Positions 49,319 through 57,716 are shown, counted from the stretch's first letter. The stretch is 64,000 nt of DNA from Alkalibacillus almallahensis (GCF_011761495.1 NZ_JAASRU010000012.1:1-64000), one strand, 5' to 3'. Numbers and translations are program-made. Notes: generated by a model from the letters alone, not told the origin.

Positions 49319-50116
49319 GTGGAAAAGGTTAATCAGCATTTGAGTTCAATTGAACAAGCAGGCGAACGCGAATGCTCGAATTGTGGGAACATATATCCGG
49401 TTTACAAAACACCAAAAGGCATATTGGGAGCCTGCAAACCTTGCGAAGATCAAAAGTTAAAAGAGTCACTTGATTTACCCAAACAAGAAGATTTGCCAAG
49501 TATCAAAAAGCACCGCTTTATCAATAGGTTCATGAGCCACCCAGATCAATTAGAAGGCGCTACGATTAGGTCATATCAAGCGGATAGTGACTCACAAAAA
49601 GCTTTGCGTGAATGGGTGATTGACTTTATTAAAAACTTTGGTGCCAAAGAAGGCGATTCACTTGTTGTCAGTGGACAAGCAGGACTAGGTAAAAGCCATG
49701 TTGCCTATGCAACGGCAAAAGCGCTGCGTAGTCAATATTATAAAGTGCTCTATATCGAAACACCAAAACTATTAAACTACTTTCGTGAAGCTTATAACGA
49801 TTGGACGAACTACACGCATGATGATTTGTATGCCATGCTCAAAGGTTTGGATTTGTTGATATTAGATGATATCGGCGCTGAATATATCAAAGACAGTCAA
49901 CATGGAGCGGAGTCTTGGGCTTCTGAAATTTTATATAATGTGCTCGACGATCGACAAGGTAAAAGCAAAATCATTACAACGAACTATACAGAGCGCCAAC
50001 TAGCACACAAATACGGATTTCATGGCGAGCGCATTACATCACGTATGTATGACGGTGCTAAAACGATACGGCTTGAAGGTCAAGACTTTAGACGAAAGGG
50101 TGATGATGATGTGTAA
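49319..50116 (+). CDS. DnaC/DnaI-like helicase loader with zinc finger
   Basis: A 265-residue AAA+ ATPase. The N-terminal zinc finger has cysteines 19, 22, 39 and 42 (CSNCGN...CKPC). Walker A is GQAGLGKSH (119-127), Walker B is LLILDDIGAE, and sensor 1 is KIITTNYTE, as in DnaC/IstB-type loaders. It should deliver the host replicative helicase to the phage origin. I chose GTG 49319, eight bases after GGGGGAG; the in-frame GTG at 49310 overlaps that site. It starts 16 bases after the initiator gene. Confidence 0.9.
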   Translation: MEKVNQHLSSIEQAGERECSNCGNIYPVYKTPKGILGACKPCEDQKLKESLDLPKQEDLPSIKKHRFINRFMSHPDQLEGATIRSYQADSDSQKALREWVIDFIKNFGAKEGDSLVVSGQAGLGKSHVAYATAKALRSQYYKVLYIETPKLLNYFREAYNDWTNYTHDDLYAMLKGLDLLILDDIGAEYIKDSQHGAESWASEILYNVLDDRQGKSKIITTNYTERQLAHKYGFHGERITSRMYDGAKTIRLEGQDFRRKGDDDV

Positions 50117-50285
50117 CGGAAGTGGTATTAGCAATCAAGAAGTTATGCCAGGGGTTTACGAAGTAACGAAATGCTATTGCGAGCAATGCAAAGGGCTTCG
50201 ATTACGAGAAGAACCAATCGAGCAAACATTCAAGAAGTGGGATGCATACATCGAACAAGAGCAACGAATGAAAGGGGCTGTTTAA
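50109..50285 (+). CDS. Small cysteine-containing phage protein
   Basis: A 58-residue protein with four cysteines in two pairs or so (CNGSG... and CYCEQC), likely binding zinc. It resembles small zinc-ribbon-like proteins found after DnaC in Bacillus phages. Three in-frame ATGs (50103, 50106, 50109) exist; 50109 has the best spacing from AAAGGG. The start overlaps the end of the preceding gene by eight bases, and the stop abuts the RuvC-like gene. Confidence 0.6.
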   Translation: MCNGSGISNQEVMPGVYEVTKCYCEQCKGLRLREEPIEQTFKKWDAYIEQEQRMKGAV

Positions 50286-50810
50286 ATGCGATACATCGGT
50301 CTAGATCCAAGCACGAAAACAGGATTTGTGGTGATGGACGAGCAAGGCGAAGTGCTCGACATGAAAGAAATTAAGCCAAAATCAAAACAGGATCCAGAAC
50401 GGTTTGGGGAATTAGCTGAATTGGTTGGCATGGAAATTGAGCAAGGTGACAAAGTGATTATCGAAGGCTTTTCTTACGGTTCGAAAGGCGCTGCGGTGTC
50501 AACGCAATACGGTATCGGTTGGCTCCTACGGTCAAAGCTCGTTGAGTTAAGCAACCTAGACGTGATTGATCGTTACGTGGAAGTTACGCCAAGTGGACTT
50601 AAGAAGTTTGCGACAGGCAAGGGCAACACAAAAAAAGAGGATATGATCTTGCCTATATTCAAGCGCTGGGGCTTTGAACATGACTCGGATAATGTTCGTG
50701 ATGCGTTTGTGTTGGCGCAGATTGGGCGCTATTTGGACGGACATAAAGAACCGACATCATTTCAGCAAGATGTGTTAAGCAAGCTACAAGCAAATGAGGT
50801 AGCGTCATGA
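50286..50810 (+). CDS. RuvC-like RNase H-fold junction resolvase
   Basis: A 174-residue protein with the RuvC/RNase H fold. Acidic residues are Asp7 in YIGLDPSTKTG, Glu60 in VIIEGFSYG, and Asp135/Asp139 in DNVRDAFVLAQIG. Such phage proteins resolve branched DNA before packaging. Distances fit the family. It starts directly after the previous stop with a AAAGGGG site and overlaps the next gene by four bases (ATGA). Confidence 0.82.
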   Translation: MRYIGLDPSTKTGFVVMDEQGEVLDMKEIKPKSKQDPERFGELAELVGMEIEQGDKVIIEGFSYGSKGAAVSTQYGIGWLLRSKLVELSNLDVIDRYVEVTPSGLKKFATGKGNTKKEDMILPIFKRWGFEHDSDNVRDAFVLAQIGRYLDGHKEPTSFQQDVLSKLQANEVAS

Positions 50811-50923
50811 AAAAGCTATACGTTCGAGAAGAGAAATGGCGCAATGCTGAAGGGGAGCGATTGGTTGATGTTGAGACATTTTTCAGTCAGCCGAAGCGGT
50901 TTGATTATATCTTGTTTATTTAA
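50807..50923 (+). CDS. 38-residue phage protein, unknown function
   Basis: ATG 50807 overlaps the stop of the resolvase gene, with GAGG (about 50797) upstream. The product is MKKLYVREEKWRNAEGE followed by a short aromatic tail. No family recognised; the coupled start is the main support. Confidence 0.5.
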   Translation: MKKLYVREEKWRNAEGERLVDVETFFSQPKRFDYILFI

Positions 50924-50960
50924 TGAACATGAGACTGATGATGCGAAGGAGGAACTTAAA

Positions 50961-51185
50961 ATGACTAAGTATGAATGTATTAAGGGATTAGTTGTTCCAG
51001 AGTTAGAAGACTACGAAGGAATGGAGACAGGTAATGATTTTATAGTTAATGTTGGAACAATATGGCTACAAGAAGATAAAGATTCGCCTATGTTAACTCA
51101 AGAAAATGGTAACTGGTTAGACATTGATGAACAAACGCTAGATGAACACTTTATAGAAGTTCCTTTGTACAAAACAGAAGGCTGA
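50961..51185 (+). CDS. Small acidic phage protein, unknown function
   Basis: A 74-residue acidic protein (TKYECIKGLVVPELEDYEGMETGNDFIVNVGTIW). Similar short proteins with an N-terminal beta-rich part occur in Firmicute phage replication regions, but the function is unknown. ATG 50961 has AAGGAGG upstream; the longer frame from 50844 overlaps another gene and lacks a site. Confidence 0.6.
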   Translation: MTKYECIKGLVVPELEDYEGMETGNDFIVNVGTIWLQEDKDSPMLTQENGNWLDIDEQTLDEHFIEVPLYKTEG

Positions 51186-51200
51186 GAAAGGGTGGTAGAT

Positions 51201-51368
51201 ATGGAATTAGATATTACTGAATTGCAGTATTTAAGAGGGTTAATTATGAATGACAAGATTGTTAATGACTATGAAAACAACCCTAACGTAGGGATTTCAC
51301 AAGTAAAATCTATGCACACCTTTACAGATGATTTATTAGAGAAACTTGATGAAGAAGAGCCGTCTTAA
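51201..51368 (+). CDS. Small acidic phage protein, unknown function
   Basis: A 55-residue acidic helical protein (MELDITELQYLRGLIMNDK...), starting 15 bases after the previous stop with AAGGGTGG upstream. Not recognised. It is the last gene before a minus-strand insertion-like small gene. Confidence 0.55.
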   Translation: MELDITELQYLRGLIMNDKIVNDYENNPNVGISQVKSMHTFTDDLLEKLDEEEPS

Positions 51369-51398
51369 TGGCGTATACCGACCAGGTTGTGCGGTAGT

Positions 51399-51420
51399 AA
51401 AGAGCCACTCTAGGGCTCCT
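51399..51420 (-). terminator. Terminator of the reversed small membrane gene
   Basis: GAGCC and GGCTC pair around the stop codon; on the minus strand CTCTTTACT follows. It is short and only moderately convincing. Confidence 0.5.
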
Positions 51421-51574
51421 TACTATTAAAAGATGTCACATTAAGTTCCCGTAACTCCGTTGAAATATTTAAGAGTGTACCAAGGATTAAACCAAGAAAT
51501 GCACCTAAAGGACCGTATAAGAAAAAGCCTAAGATACCACCGACCATTAGTAATAGAAATAGATAGTAAGTCAT
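51410..51574 (-). CDS. Reversed small membrane protein in the phage early region
   Basis: A 54-residue protein with two hydrophobic segments ([18 protein letters not shown] and [13 protein letters not shown]), read against all surrounding phage genes. TTTGGAGGG precedes the ATG at 51574 and a short hairpin overlaps its stop, so it has the form of an independent cassette (a moron). I do not recognise a family. It may be expressed in the lysogen, for instance to alter the host membrane; that is a guess. Confidence 0.6.
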   Translation of the reverse strand: MTYYLFLLLMVGGILGFFLYGPLGAFLGLILGTLLNISTELRELNVTSFNSKEP

Positions 51575-51668
51575 TTTATCCCTCCAAAGTTATTTTAGCA
51601 CAGGGGTAGATGTTAAGAAATCAGTACATGGAACTTCGGATATAAAACGAATTAAAGGAGCTATAAGC

Positions 51669-52124
51669 ATGTTAAATCGATCAGTACTAGTTGGACGTCT
51701 TACCAAAGATCCAGAATTAAGATATACCAATAATGGCGTGGCGGTCGCCAATTTTACGATAGCTGTAAATCGTCCATTTAAGAACCAAGATGGCGAACAA
51801 GAAGCGGATTTTATCAACTGCGTGATATGGCGCAAACCTGCTGAAAATCTAGCAAGCTATATGAGTAAAGGTAGCATGGTTGGTGTTGATGGACGTATTC
51901 AGACACGCAGCTACGACAATCAAGAAGGCAAGCGCATCTTCATAACAGAAGTGGTTGCAGAGAGCGTCCAGTTCCTTGAAACAAAGCAAAGTAATCAAAA
52001 TCAGGGCAATAATAACCCTCAACAACCAAAACAAAGCACACAGAGCCAAAATGAAAGCTCTAAGCAGTCGTTGGAAGAAGCGGGCGAGCCAGTAGATTTA
52101 CAAGATGATGATTTACCATTTTGA
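51669..52124 (+). CDS. ssb: Single-stranded DNA-binding protein (phage)
   Basis: A 151-residue SSB. The OB-fold domain (1-105) has [36 protein letters not shown] and [19 protein letters not shown] Gln/Asn-rich linker follows, and the C-terminal acidic tip DDDLPF recruits partner proteins. It protects single strands in phage replication and recombination. AAAGGAGC precedes the ATG. Confidence 0.95.
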   Translation: MLNRSVLVGRLTKDPELRYTNNGVAVANFTIAVNRPFKNQDGEQEADFINCVIWRKPAENLASYMSKGSMVGVDGRIQTRSYDNQEGKRIFITEVVAESVQFLETKQSNQNQGNNNPQQPKQSTQSQNESSKQSLEEAGEPVDLQDDDLPF

Positions 52125-52137
52125 AGGAGTGATAGAC

Positions 52138-52236
52138 ATGAGGTTTAACTGGGCATGGTTGATGCTAGGTGCTTATACACTATCGATTATTGGACTAGCG
52201 TTAATAGTTTATTTGCTTTTTGTAATCGCAGTATAG
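52138..52236 (+). CDS. 32-residue single-span membrane peptide
   Basis: ATG 52138 with AAGGAG upstream opens a peptide that is one hydrophobic span (WLMLGAYTLSIIGLALIVYL). It is 13 bases after ssb and 13 before the next gene. Not recognised; the strong site and tight spacing suggest it is translated. Confidence 0.55.
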   Translation: MRFNWAWLMLGAYTLSIIGLALIVYLLFVIAV

Positions 52237-52249
52237 GGGGCAGGTGAGA

Positions 52250-52441
52250 GTGAAAAAATTACCAATAGATATGGACAATCGTCAAATTTCTGTCAATATA
52301 GAAGGTGATGAGCCTTTCTGTATTGTATATTCAGACGGAAAGGCCAAAATCACAAAACTACCGACTCACGGTGAAACAAAAGTCATCACTCATCAGGGAA
52401 AAGTGAAGCGGGTGAAGTTTGACGAGGGGGAAGAGTTTTGA
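52250..52441 (+). CDS. XtrA/YqaO-family phage protein
   Basis: A 63-residue protein with the LPTHGETKVITHQGKVKRVKF block shared by PBSX XtrA and skin-element YqaO. The role is unknown; the gene is found in phage early-to-late transition regions. GTG 52250 is nine bases after GGGGG; GTG 52244 is closer. The stop overlaps the next start (TTGA). Confidence 0.75.
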   Translation: MKKLPIDMDNRQISVNIEGDEPFCIVYSDGKAKITKLPTHGETKVITHQGKVKRVKFDEGEEF

Positions 52442-53235
52442 AGTTTTTAAATAAGTTATTGAGCGTAACTGAGAACACTTCATCATTAATAATTGAAGAA
52501 TATTATGGAAATGAAGTAGGCGAATTCACAATAGAAGGTGCAGTCACTATTGGATTGTTTGAGGATATGAGAGATAAAATTGAATCGATTATTAAATTAA
52601 TTGATTCAAAACACTATCCTGGCATTGAAAGCATTAGTAGAGGTGTCGTTGAAATTTATTTTTATATGCACGTTATATTATCAAAGGAACATTCGATTTA
52701 TTGTAGATCATATTACGTTGATCAAAAACTAAAAGATGTCAAGTTCTTCAACAAACTCTTAGACAAATCTCCTAAAGGTAATAACTTGAGAAATTTATTA
52801 AACAAAAATATTAAGGATATTCAAGAGGATAAAAAGAAGTTTGGAGACCCTGCAGAAATTAAAAAAGATTTACTAGAAAATTACTCTGATGTATTTGAAA
52901 AAAGAAAAGAGAGGGACAATTGGTATAACTTAGATGGTAGATCTAACAATTTACATGACTTGTGCGTTAATAAACTTGATAAAGAAGCAGAGTATGAACT
53001 AATCTACAGGGTATTATCGAGTGAAATCCATGCACAAGGAGTTCTTACTAATTGGGAGTTTAAGAAAAACGAAGCTAAATTAAAAACAAGCTCCAATAAC
53101 TATGATATGGTGATTAATACTATAGGTCTATTTTTCCTGGAAATAATTAGAAGGATTTATGATTTTTATGGATTTACAAAAGAATTAAAAGATATTAATA
53201 CTAATCTAAGAATAAATTATAAGTTTTTACAATAG
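52438..53235 (+). CDS. AT-rich cargo-like gene, DUF5677-like, unknown function
   Basis: A 265-residue, helical, Lys- and Asn-rich protein. ELIYRVLSSEIHAQGVLTNW near the middle-to-end resembles the Ser/Glu/His motif of DUF5677-type proteins, and no membrane segment is present. Base composition is visibly more AT-rich than the flanking phage genes, which suggests recent acquisition. The start is TTG 52438, overlapping the XtrA-like stop, with GAGGGGG upstream. It is followed by a strong terminator. A defence or host-benefit role is possible but not shown. Confidence 0.55.
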   Translation: MKFLNKLLSVTENTSSLIIEEYYGNEVGEFTIEGAVTIGLFEDMRDKIESIIKLIDSKHYPGIESISRGVVEIYFYMHVILSKEHSIYCRSYYVDQKLKDVKFFNKLLDKSPKGNNLRNLLNKNIKDIQEDKKKFGDPAEIKKDLLENYSDVFEKRKERDNWYNLDGRSNNLHDLCVNKLDKEAEYELIYRVLSSEIHAQGVLTNWEFKKNEAKLKTSSNNYDMVINTIGLFFLEIIRRIYDFYGFTKELKDINTNLRINYKFLQ

Positions 53236-53251
53236 TTCCTACCAGCCAACT

Positions 53252-53310
53252 GGAGGACACTGATTAAGTAAGTTGCTACAAGCAGCTACTTGATTGGTGT
53301 CCTCTTTTTT
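53252..53310 (+). terminator. Strong long-stem terminator
   Basis: GGAGGACAC pairs with GTGTCCTC, extended inward by near-complementary sequence (GATTAAGTA with TACTTGATT), and is followed by TTTTTT. It separates the early region from the late regulator. Confidence 0.9.
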
Positions 53311-53331
53311 ATTCAAAAGGGGTGAAAGACA

Positions 53332-53499
53332 GTGCGAAAGATGAAATACACAATCAAGCATAAAGTGAGCAAGCATCGTAGAGAGAAGCGTTCGGGTGTG
53401 CTGAATCCAGTGAAGCCGAGTAAGTATTTTAAATATTTAGCGGGTGAGCTTGAAAACGGAAAGAATGAGAGTGAATCTAAGGGGGCTAACAATGAATGA
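53332..53499 (+). CDS. Basic small phage protein, unknown function
   Basis: A 55-residue protein with a very basic N-terminal half (MRKMKYTIKHKVSKHRREKR) and polar tail. GTG 53332 has AAAGGGG upstream. The stop overlaps the start of the late regulator by eight bases. It could be a nucleic-acid-binding helper; no family is recognised. Confidence 0.55.
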   Translation: MRKMKYTIKHKVSKHRREKRSGVLNPVKPSKYFKYLAGELENGKNESESKGANNE

Positions 53500-53902
53500 A
53501 AATAACCACTATTACACAGTCGAAAAAGTCCTTTATATCATCAAAAATTATCATGCTAATCAGAAGTTGATTAATGAGGTTGTGCAGCAATCCTTTAAAA
53601 GTGTAGGTGTTAGCCAGTATGGAATTCAAGCAGTTATGCCAAAAGCGGATGACAATACTGGCACGGTTGAAAAGCAGGCCATTTTAACAGAAAAGGCTAT
53701 CAAGCGTTACTCAAAGATTAGTACCGACTTAAAATATATTCAAGATCGTTGGTATCGCATTGAAGATGATACTGAAGCCATGATCCTTAGCTTAATATTG
53801 AGTGGTTACTCGATGCAGAAGGTAGCTGATATTTTGAACGTTGATCGAACAACCGTTACTAGAAAGCTAGAAAGAATCGCTTATAACCTAATTGAGATTT
53901 AG
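53492..53902 (+). CDS. ArpU/RinA-like late transcription regulator
   Basis: A 136-residue protein. The C-terminal helix-turn-helix is sigma-factor-like: MILSLILSGYSMQKVADILNVDRTTVTRKLERI. Size and position just before the packaging genes match ArpU/RinA-type activators that switch on late transcription in Gram-positive phages. ATG 53492 has AAGGGGG upstream. It is followed by about 200 noncoding bases, which may contain its binding site and the packaging site. Confidence 0.75.
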   Translation: MNENNHYYTVEKVLYIIKNYHANQKLINEVVQQSFKSVGVSQYGIQAVMPKADDNTGTVEKQAILTEKAIKRYSKISTDLKYIQDRWYRIEDDTEAMILSLILSGYSMQKVADILNVDRTTVTRKLERIAYNLIEI

Positions 53903-54100
53903 TTATCCACAAGATAGTGCACGAATGTCACGGTATTTGGTGCATGGGGGTCGACATCAGTTAAACTTGAGTTAAGCGATAGTTAAAAAACATATTCGCG
54001 ACATAACATGCCTGGTTCTCGATGTGCTGATTTTCACTCTCCCTTAATGATGCACACTCGTTGGCTGGGCATTTGTTATATATGAATACGAGGTGACAAT
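53903..54100 (+). promoter_or_regulatory. Noncoding region before the packaging genes
   Basis: 198 bases without a convincing gene, between the late regulator and the first late gene. This is the expected place of the late promoter and possibly a packaging site. I see related words GTGCACGAATG and TGCACACTCG but no clear repeat array. Confidence 0.35.
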
Positions 54101-55360
54101 ATGCCAAAGGCGAATCAGAGTACAACACCTTGGAATCAAGACACCATAGATCGATTATTCGAACTTAAACAATCTGGCGAAGGTTTCTCAGAGATAGCAC
54201 AAACACTAAGCCAGGAATATAATAGACGGTTCACAGAAGTCTCTGTTAGACGTAAATATCAGCGTATGAATAAACATAGTCAGTCAGCTAGTAAGCCAAC
54301 CAAGCAAGCGAGTCAGCAGACGAGCAAGCAGCAACAAGAACCTACTGACTATAAAGAGACTGTTGAGATTAATCAAGACGGCACCCAAACAAGTGACAAA
54401 TTAGTCGAGCTATCCGAGATGGACATGAAGGACGAAGAAGCGGTCCTAAAAGCACATGGCTATGATCCAGTCGAATGGCAAATCAGCAAAGCGACTTCAA
54501 GTAAGTGGCATCATCACAATAAGCAGGACGGCACTAAAACATTGTATGCATCTAAAGTGGTTGTTAAGAAGCAGCGTGAGCAATTTGATTTTGATAAGTT
54601 AATTGATATTGTAACGCAAACACCGCAAGTCACTGTTAAGCCAAAGTACATAAACCATTATTCGCATTATCTCAACATTCCGCTATTCGACATGCACTTT
54701 GGCGTTTCAGATTATGAGCATTACAAATCAACGCAAGCTAAAATATTAAACTTACTTAATCGCCAGTACAAAGAAGTGTTGCTGTTGATTGGCAGTGACT
54801 TATTTCATCACAATGATCACCGGAACCGGACGGCAAGCACCAGAGAGATTGAACATGCTGACATGGTGGAAGCGTGGCAAGATGCAATCACATTCTATGA
54901 CCCTATTATCAAAGAAGCTATTAAGCGATCAGGTAAGGTTACGGCCATGTACATCAAAGGCAATCATGATGAGTCGCTATCCTGGGGCTTTATCAAGTAC
55001 CTAGAAGCAAAATATCCGCATCTAGAAGTTGATGCTGATTTTAGAGAGCGTAAGGTTCATATGCTCGGTAATAACTTTGTAGGCGCTAATCACGGCGATA
55101 AGAAAAAAGAGAAGGATTTAGCTGAGAATTTTGCAACGGAATTCGCTGAGCAATGGGCTAAAGCCAGTAACCGTGATGTATTTGTTGGTCACTTGCATTC
55201 AGAGTGGGTATTAGATAAAGGTGGCGTGATGATTAGGCGTTTACCGACACGTAACAAGATAGATCAGTGGCACGATGATCATGGATATACAACAGCTCAT
55301 AAGCGATTCCAGGTTTATGAATATACTGAGAATGACTTAGAGACGATTTATTATGTTTAA
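54101..55360 (+). CDS. Phage protein with N-terminal DNA-binding-like domain and calcineurin-like phosphoesterase domain
   Basis: A 419-residue protein. Residues 8-56 (PWNQDTIDRLFELKQSGEGFSEIAQ...VSVRRKYQRM) look like a Myb/HTH-type DNA-binding segment. A Gln/Ser/Lys linker (60-85) leads to the metallophosphoesterase at about 185-400, whose metal motifs are all present: DMH (197-199), GSD (231-233), GNHD (287-290), HGD (331-333) and GHLH (363-366). It should be an active phosphodiesterase or nuclease. Its place before the terminase suggests a role in DNA processing for packaging. GAGGTGAC precedes the ATG. Confidence 0.85.
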   Translation: MPKANQSTTPWNQDTIDRLFELKQSGEGFSEIAQTLSQEYNRRFTEVSVRRKYQRMNKHSQSASKPTKQASQQTSKQQQEPTDYKETVEINQDGTQTSDKLVELSEMDMKDEEAVLKAHGYDPVEWQISKATSSKWHHHNKQDGTKTLYASKVVVKKQREQFDFDKLIDIVTQTPQVTVKPKYINHYSHYLNIPLFDMHFGVSDYEHYKSTQAKILNLLNRQYKEVLLLIGSDLFHHNDHRNRTASTREIEHADMVEAWQDAITFYDPIIKEAIKRSGKVTAMYIKGNHDESLSWGFIKYLEAKYPHLEVDADFRERKVHMLGNNFVGANHGDKKKEKDLAENFATEFAEQWAKASNRDVFVGHLHSEWVLDKGGVMIRRLPTRNKIDQWHDDHGYTTAHKRFQVYEYTENDLETIYYV

Positions 55361-55369
55361 TGCAGGATT

Positions 55370-55406
55370 TCCCTCTTAATTGTCGAATATTGGTAATTAA
55401 GAGGGA
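55370..55406 (+). promoter_or_regulatory. Hairpin masking the ribosome binding site of the next gene
   Basis: TCCCTCTTAATT (55370-55381) is complementary to AATTAAGAGGGA (55395-55406). The right arm includes most of the GGGAGG site (55403-55408) for the gene starting at 55416, so folding should lower its translation. Confidence 0.65.
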
Positions 55407-55415
55407 GGTGATAAA

Positions 55416-55730
55416 GTGGACAGTCTAGAAAGAGAAGCGAAGAGAGAATGGTTAGATGAATTGAATTCTCAACTTGATGATGAAAAGAAAAAGCAAAAAG
55501 AAATGGAAAAACAGCGAGAAAAATTAATCGTTAAGCTAGATACGATTTATAGTCTTACTAGTGGAACTAATGATAAAAAAGCAGCAGAAGAATTTAAAAA
55601 GTTCCATAATGTTGAGAAAATCGAATCCGAAAAAGAACGTGCTATTAAAGACGTTGAAGATTCAGAGAGAAAAGAGAGAATTCGTTTTCTAGAGATTACT
55701 ATCGAACAGCTAGAAAAGGAATTAAATTAA
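55416..55730 (+). CDS. Coiled-coil phage protein, unknown function
   Basis: A 104-residue, extremely charged helical protein that is mostly coiled coil (DELNSQLDDEKKKQKEMEKQREK; EKERAIKDVEDSERKERIRF). Not recognised. GTG 55416 has GGGAGGTG upstream, which is buried in a hairpin. It lies between the phosphoesterase and the terminase, and a terminator follows at once, so it may be expressed separately. Confidence 0.6.
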   Translation: MDSLEREAKREWLDELNSQLDDEKKKQKEMEKQREKLIVKLDTIYSLTSGTNDKKAAEEFKKFHNVEKIESEKERAIKDVEDSERKERIRFLEITIEQLEKELN

Positions 55731-55733
55731 GCT

Positions 55734-55757
55734 AAGCACCCACTGCGGTGCTTTTTT
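55734..55757 (+). terminator. Terminator before the terminase genes
   Basis: AGCACC and GGTGCT pair around CACTGC, followed by six T residues. Confidence 0.88.
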
Positions 55758-55791
55758 ATTTGGTTAAAACAGGGAGGTAGGTGCTTATGTA

Positions 55792-56445
55792 ATGACGAAA
55801 CAACCCCATGCAAACTTTTGTGGTTCAAAAACAAGAGGCGGTAATCCTTGCAAAAACAGAGCTATGGCAAATGGTCGTTGTAGAATGCATGGCGGTAAAT
55901 CAACAGGTGCCCCAAAGAAAAACGATAATGCTAAATCACATGGCTTATTTTCGAAATATCTGCCTCAAGAAACCTTAGAAATTGTACAGGATATGGATGA
56001 TATAAAACCGATTGACATACTTTGGATGAATATCAAAATGCAGTTTGCTTCGATTATGCGAGCGCAGCAGATCATGTTTGTTGAAGATAAAGACGATATG
56101 AGCAAGGAAGTTAAGAAGAAAGAGTCTGTTGCCGGAGAAAGTATGGATGTCGAAAAAGAAGAATATGAAATTCAATTCGCTTGGGATAAACAGGCGAATT
56201 TTTTAAATTCTCAAAGTCGAGCAATGGGTGAGCTTAGAAGTATGTTAAAACAATTCTATGATTTAGCAGACTATGACGATCAGCGACGGTTAGAAGCTGA
56301 GAAGATGACCGCTACGATTGAGAAGACGAAGAAGGAAACAGAATTCATTGACGAGCGCAAGAAACTCATCCAGGGCGAGAAGAAAGATACAAGCCTATTA
56401 AATGAACTGATAAACGTGGTGAAAGACGATGAGCAAGACGATTAA
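55792..56445 (+). CDS. terS: Terminase small subunit (with N-terminal zinc-binding motif)
   Basis: A 217-residue protein. The N-terminus has a cysteine/histidine cluster (CGSKTRGGNPCKNRAMANGRCRMHGG) followed by GAPKKNDNAKSHG, a stretch typical of YqaS-type phage terminase small subunits. The central helical part and the basic C-terminal helix fit oligomerisation and contact with the large subunit. It recognises the packaging site. GGGAGGTAG precedes the ATG at some distance. Its end overlaps the large-subunit gene by 17 bases. Confidence 0.8.
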   Translation: MTKQPHANFCGSKTRGGNPCKNRAMANGRCRMHGGKSTGAPKKNDNAKSHGLFSKYLPQETLEIVQDMDDIKPIDILWMNIKMQFASIMRAQQIMFVEDKDDMSKEVKKKESVAGESMDVEKEEYEIQFAWDKQANFLNSQSRAMGELRSMLKQFYDLADYDDQRRLEAEKMTATIEKTKKETEFIDERKKLIQGEKKDTSLLNELINVVKDDEQDD

Positions 56446-57703
56446 GCTGTCACCTAAACAAAAGCAAACGGTTAGATATCCATTTGATCATACATTAGAG
56501 GTCCATGAGGGAACGCCTAGATCGGGAAAAACGACAGGCGTTCATTTTCGTTTAGGTTACTATTATTCCCTATCACGAGATGAAAATCATTTAGTCACAG
56601 CTTACAACCAGGAACAAGCATTCCGACTATTTATTGATGGTGATGGAACCGGCTTAATGCACATCTTTGGTCACCTAGCCAAAATCAAGCATGATGAGCA
56701 TGGCGATCACTTAGAAGTGCATACACCAAATGGCGTGAAGCGGATTTATTATAAAGGTGGCGCTAAAGCGAATAGCGTTGGCGCAATTACAGGTATGTCG
56801 CTAGGCTCTGTAGCTTTTGGTGAGATAAATCTCTTAAATATGGGCTTTATTCAAGAATGTTTTCGACGAACTATGGCAGCGCATGATCGATTTCATATAG
56901 CTGACTTAAACCCGCCGGCTCCACATGACCCTGTTATTGGTGAAGTATTCGAGGTTCAAACAACGCGGTGGAATCATTGGACGATTCACGATAACCCGAT
57001 TATAAGCGAAGCTCGTAAAAAAGAGATCTATGAAACGCTCAAAAAGAACCCGTACTTGTTAGATCGTGACTGGTTCGGTAAGCGTGTGATGCCTCAGGGT
57101 GTTATTTATAGCATGTTCAACATGGAAGAGCATACCGAAAATACGCTCTTAGGTAAGCCTTATGAGATGTTTTTCGAAGCTGATGGTGGGCAGTCAGATG
57201 CGACGAGCGTTAGTTGTAATATCGTTACGCGCTACAATGACAAGTTCCGATTAAACCGCGTTGCTCATTATTATCATAGTGGCTCTGATACAGGACAGAC
57301 AAAGGCCATGAGCACTTATGCAAAAGAAATTAAGGAGTTTATTAAGTGGTGCACAGATAAGTATCAGATGCGCTTTACAGAGCTATTCGTTGACCCTGCT
57401 TGTAAGTCGTTAAGAGAAGAACTACATCTTGTAGGCTTAGACACATCACGATCTGATAACAATGCGACAGATGCTAAGAAGCAAGGCGGTGGCATTGAGG
57501 TCGGTATTGAACGCGCGCAAAACGCTATTACAAACGGTCAATTCTGCTTAGTTGAGAATGACGAATACGGCCATTATAACTTTGTGAAAGAAATCGGCAT
57601 GTACGTTCGTGATGACAACGGCAATCCCGTCGATGAATATAACCACGCTATGGACGAATTCAGATATAGCATTAACCATTTTTACAAGGACTACGTGATC
57701 TAG
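56429..57703 (+). CDS. terL: Terminase large subunit (PBSX/A118-type)
   Basis: A 424-residue packaging motor. The ATPase half has Walker A EGTPRSGKTT (27-36), SLGSVAFGEINLL as Walker B region (about 127-139) and the coupling motif. The nuclease half has EADGGQSDATSVS and LFVDPACKSLREEL with acidic metal ligands, and a third near the C-terminus. It cuts and translocates phage DNA into the procapsid through the portal. Overlap with the small subunit and 13 bases to the portal gene show operon structure. Confidence 0.93.
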   Translation: MSKTIKLSPKQKQTVRYPFDHTLEVHEGTPRSGKTTGVHFRLGYYYSLSRDENHLVTAYNQEQAFRLFIDGDGTGLMHIFGHLAKIKHDEHGDHLEVHTPNGVKRIYYKGGAKANSVGAITGMSLGSVAFGEINLLNMGFIQECFRRTMAAHDRFHIADLNPPAPHDPVIGEVFEVQTTRWNHWTIHDNPIISEARKKEIYETLKKNPYLLDRDWFGKRVMPQGVIYSMFNMEEHTENTLLGKPYEMFFEADGGQSDATSVSCNIVTRYNDKFRLNRVAHYYHSGSDTGQTKAMSTYAKEIKEFIKWCTDKYQMRFTELFVDPACKSLREELHLVGLDTSRSDNNATDAKKQGGGIEVGIERAQNAITNGQFCLVENDEYGHYNFVKEIGMYVRDDNGNPVDEYNHAMDEFRYSINHFYKDYVI

Positions 57704-57716
57704 GTGGTGACAATAG

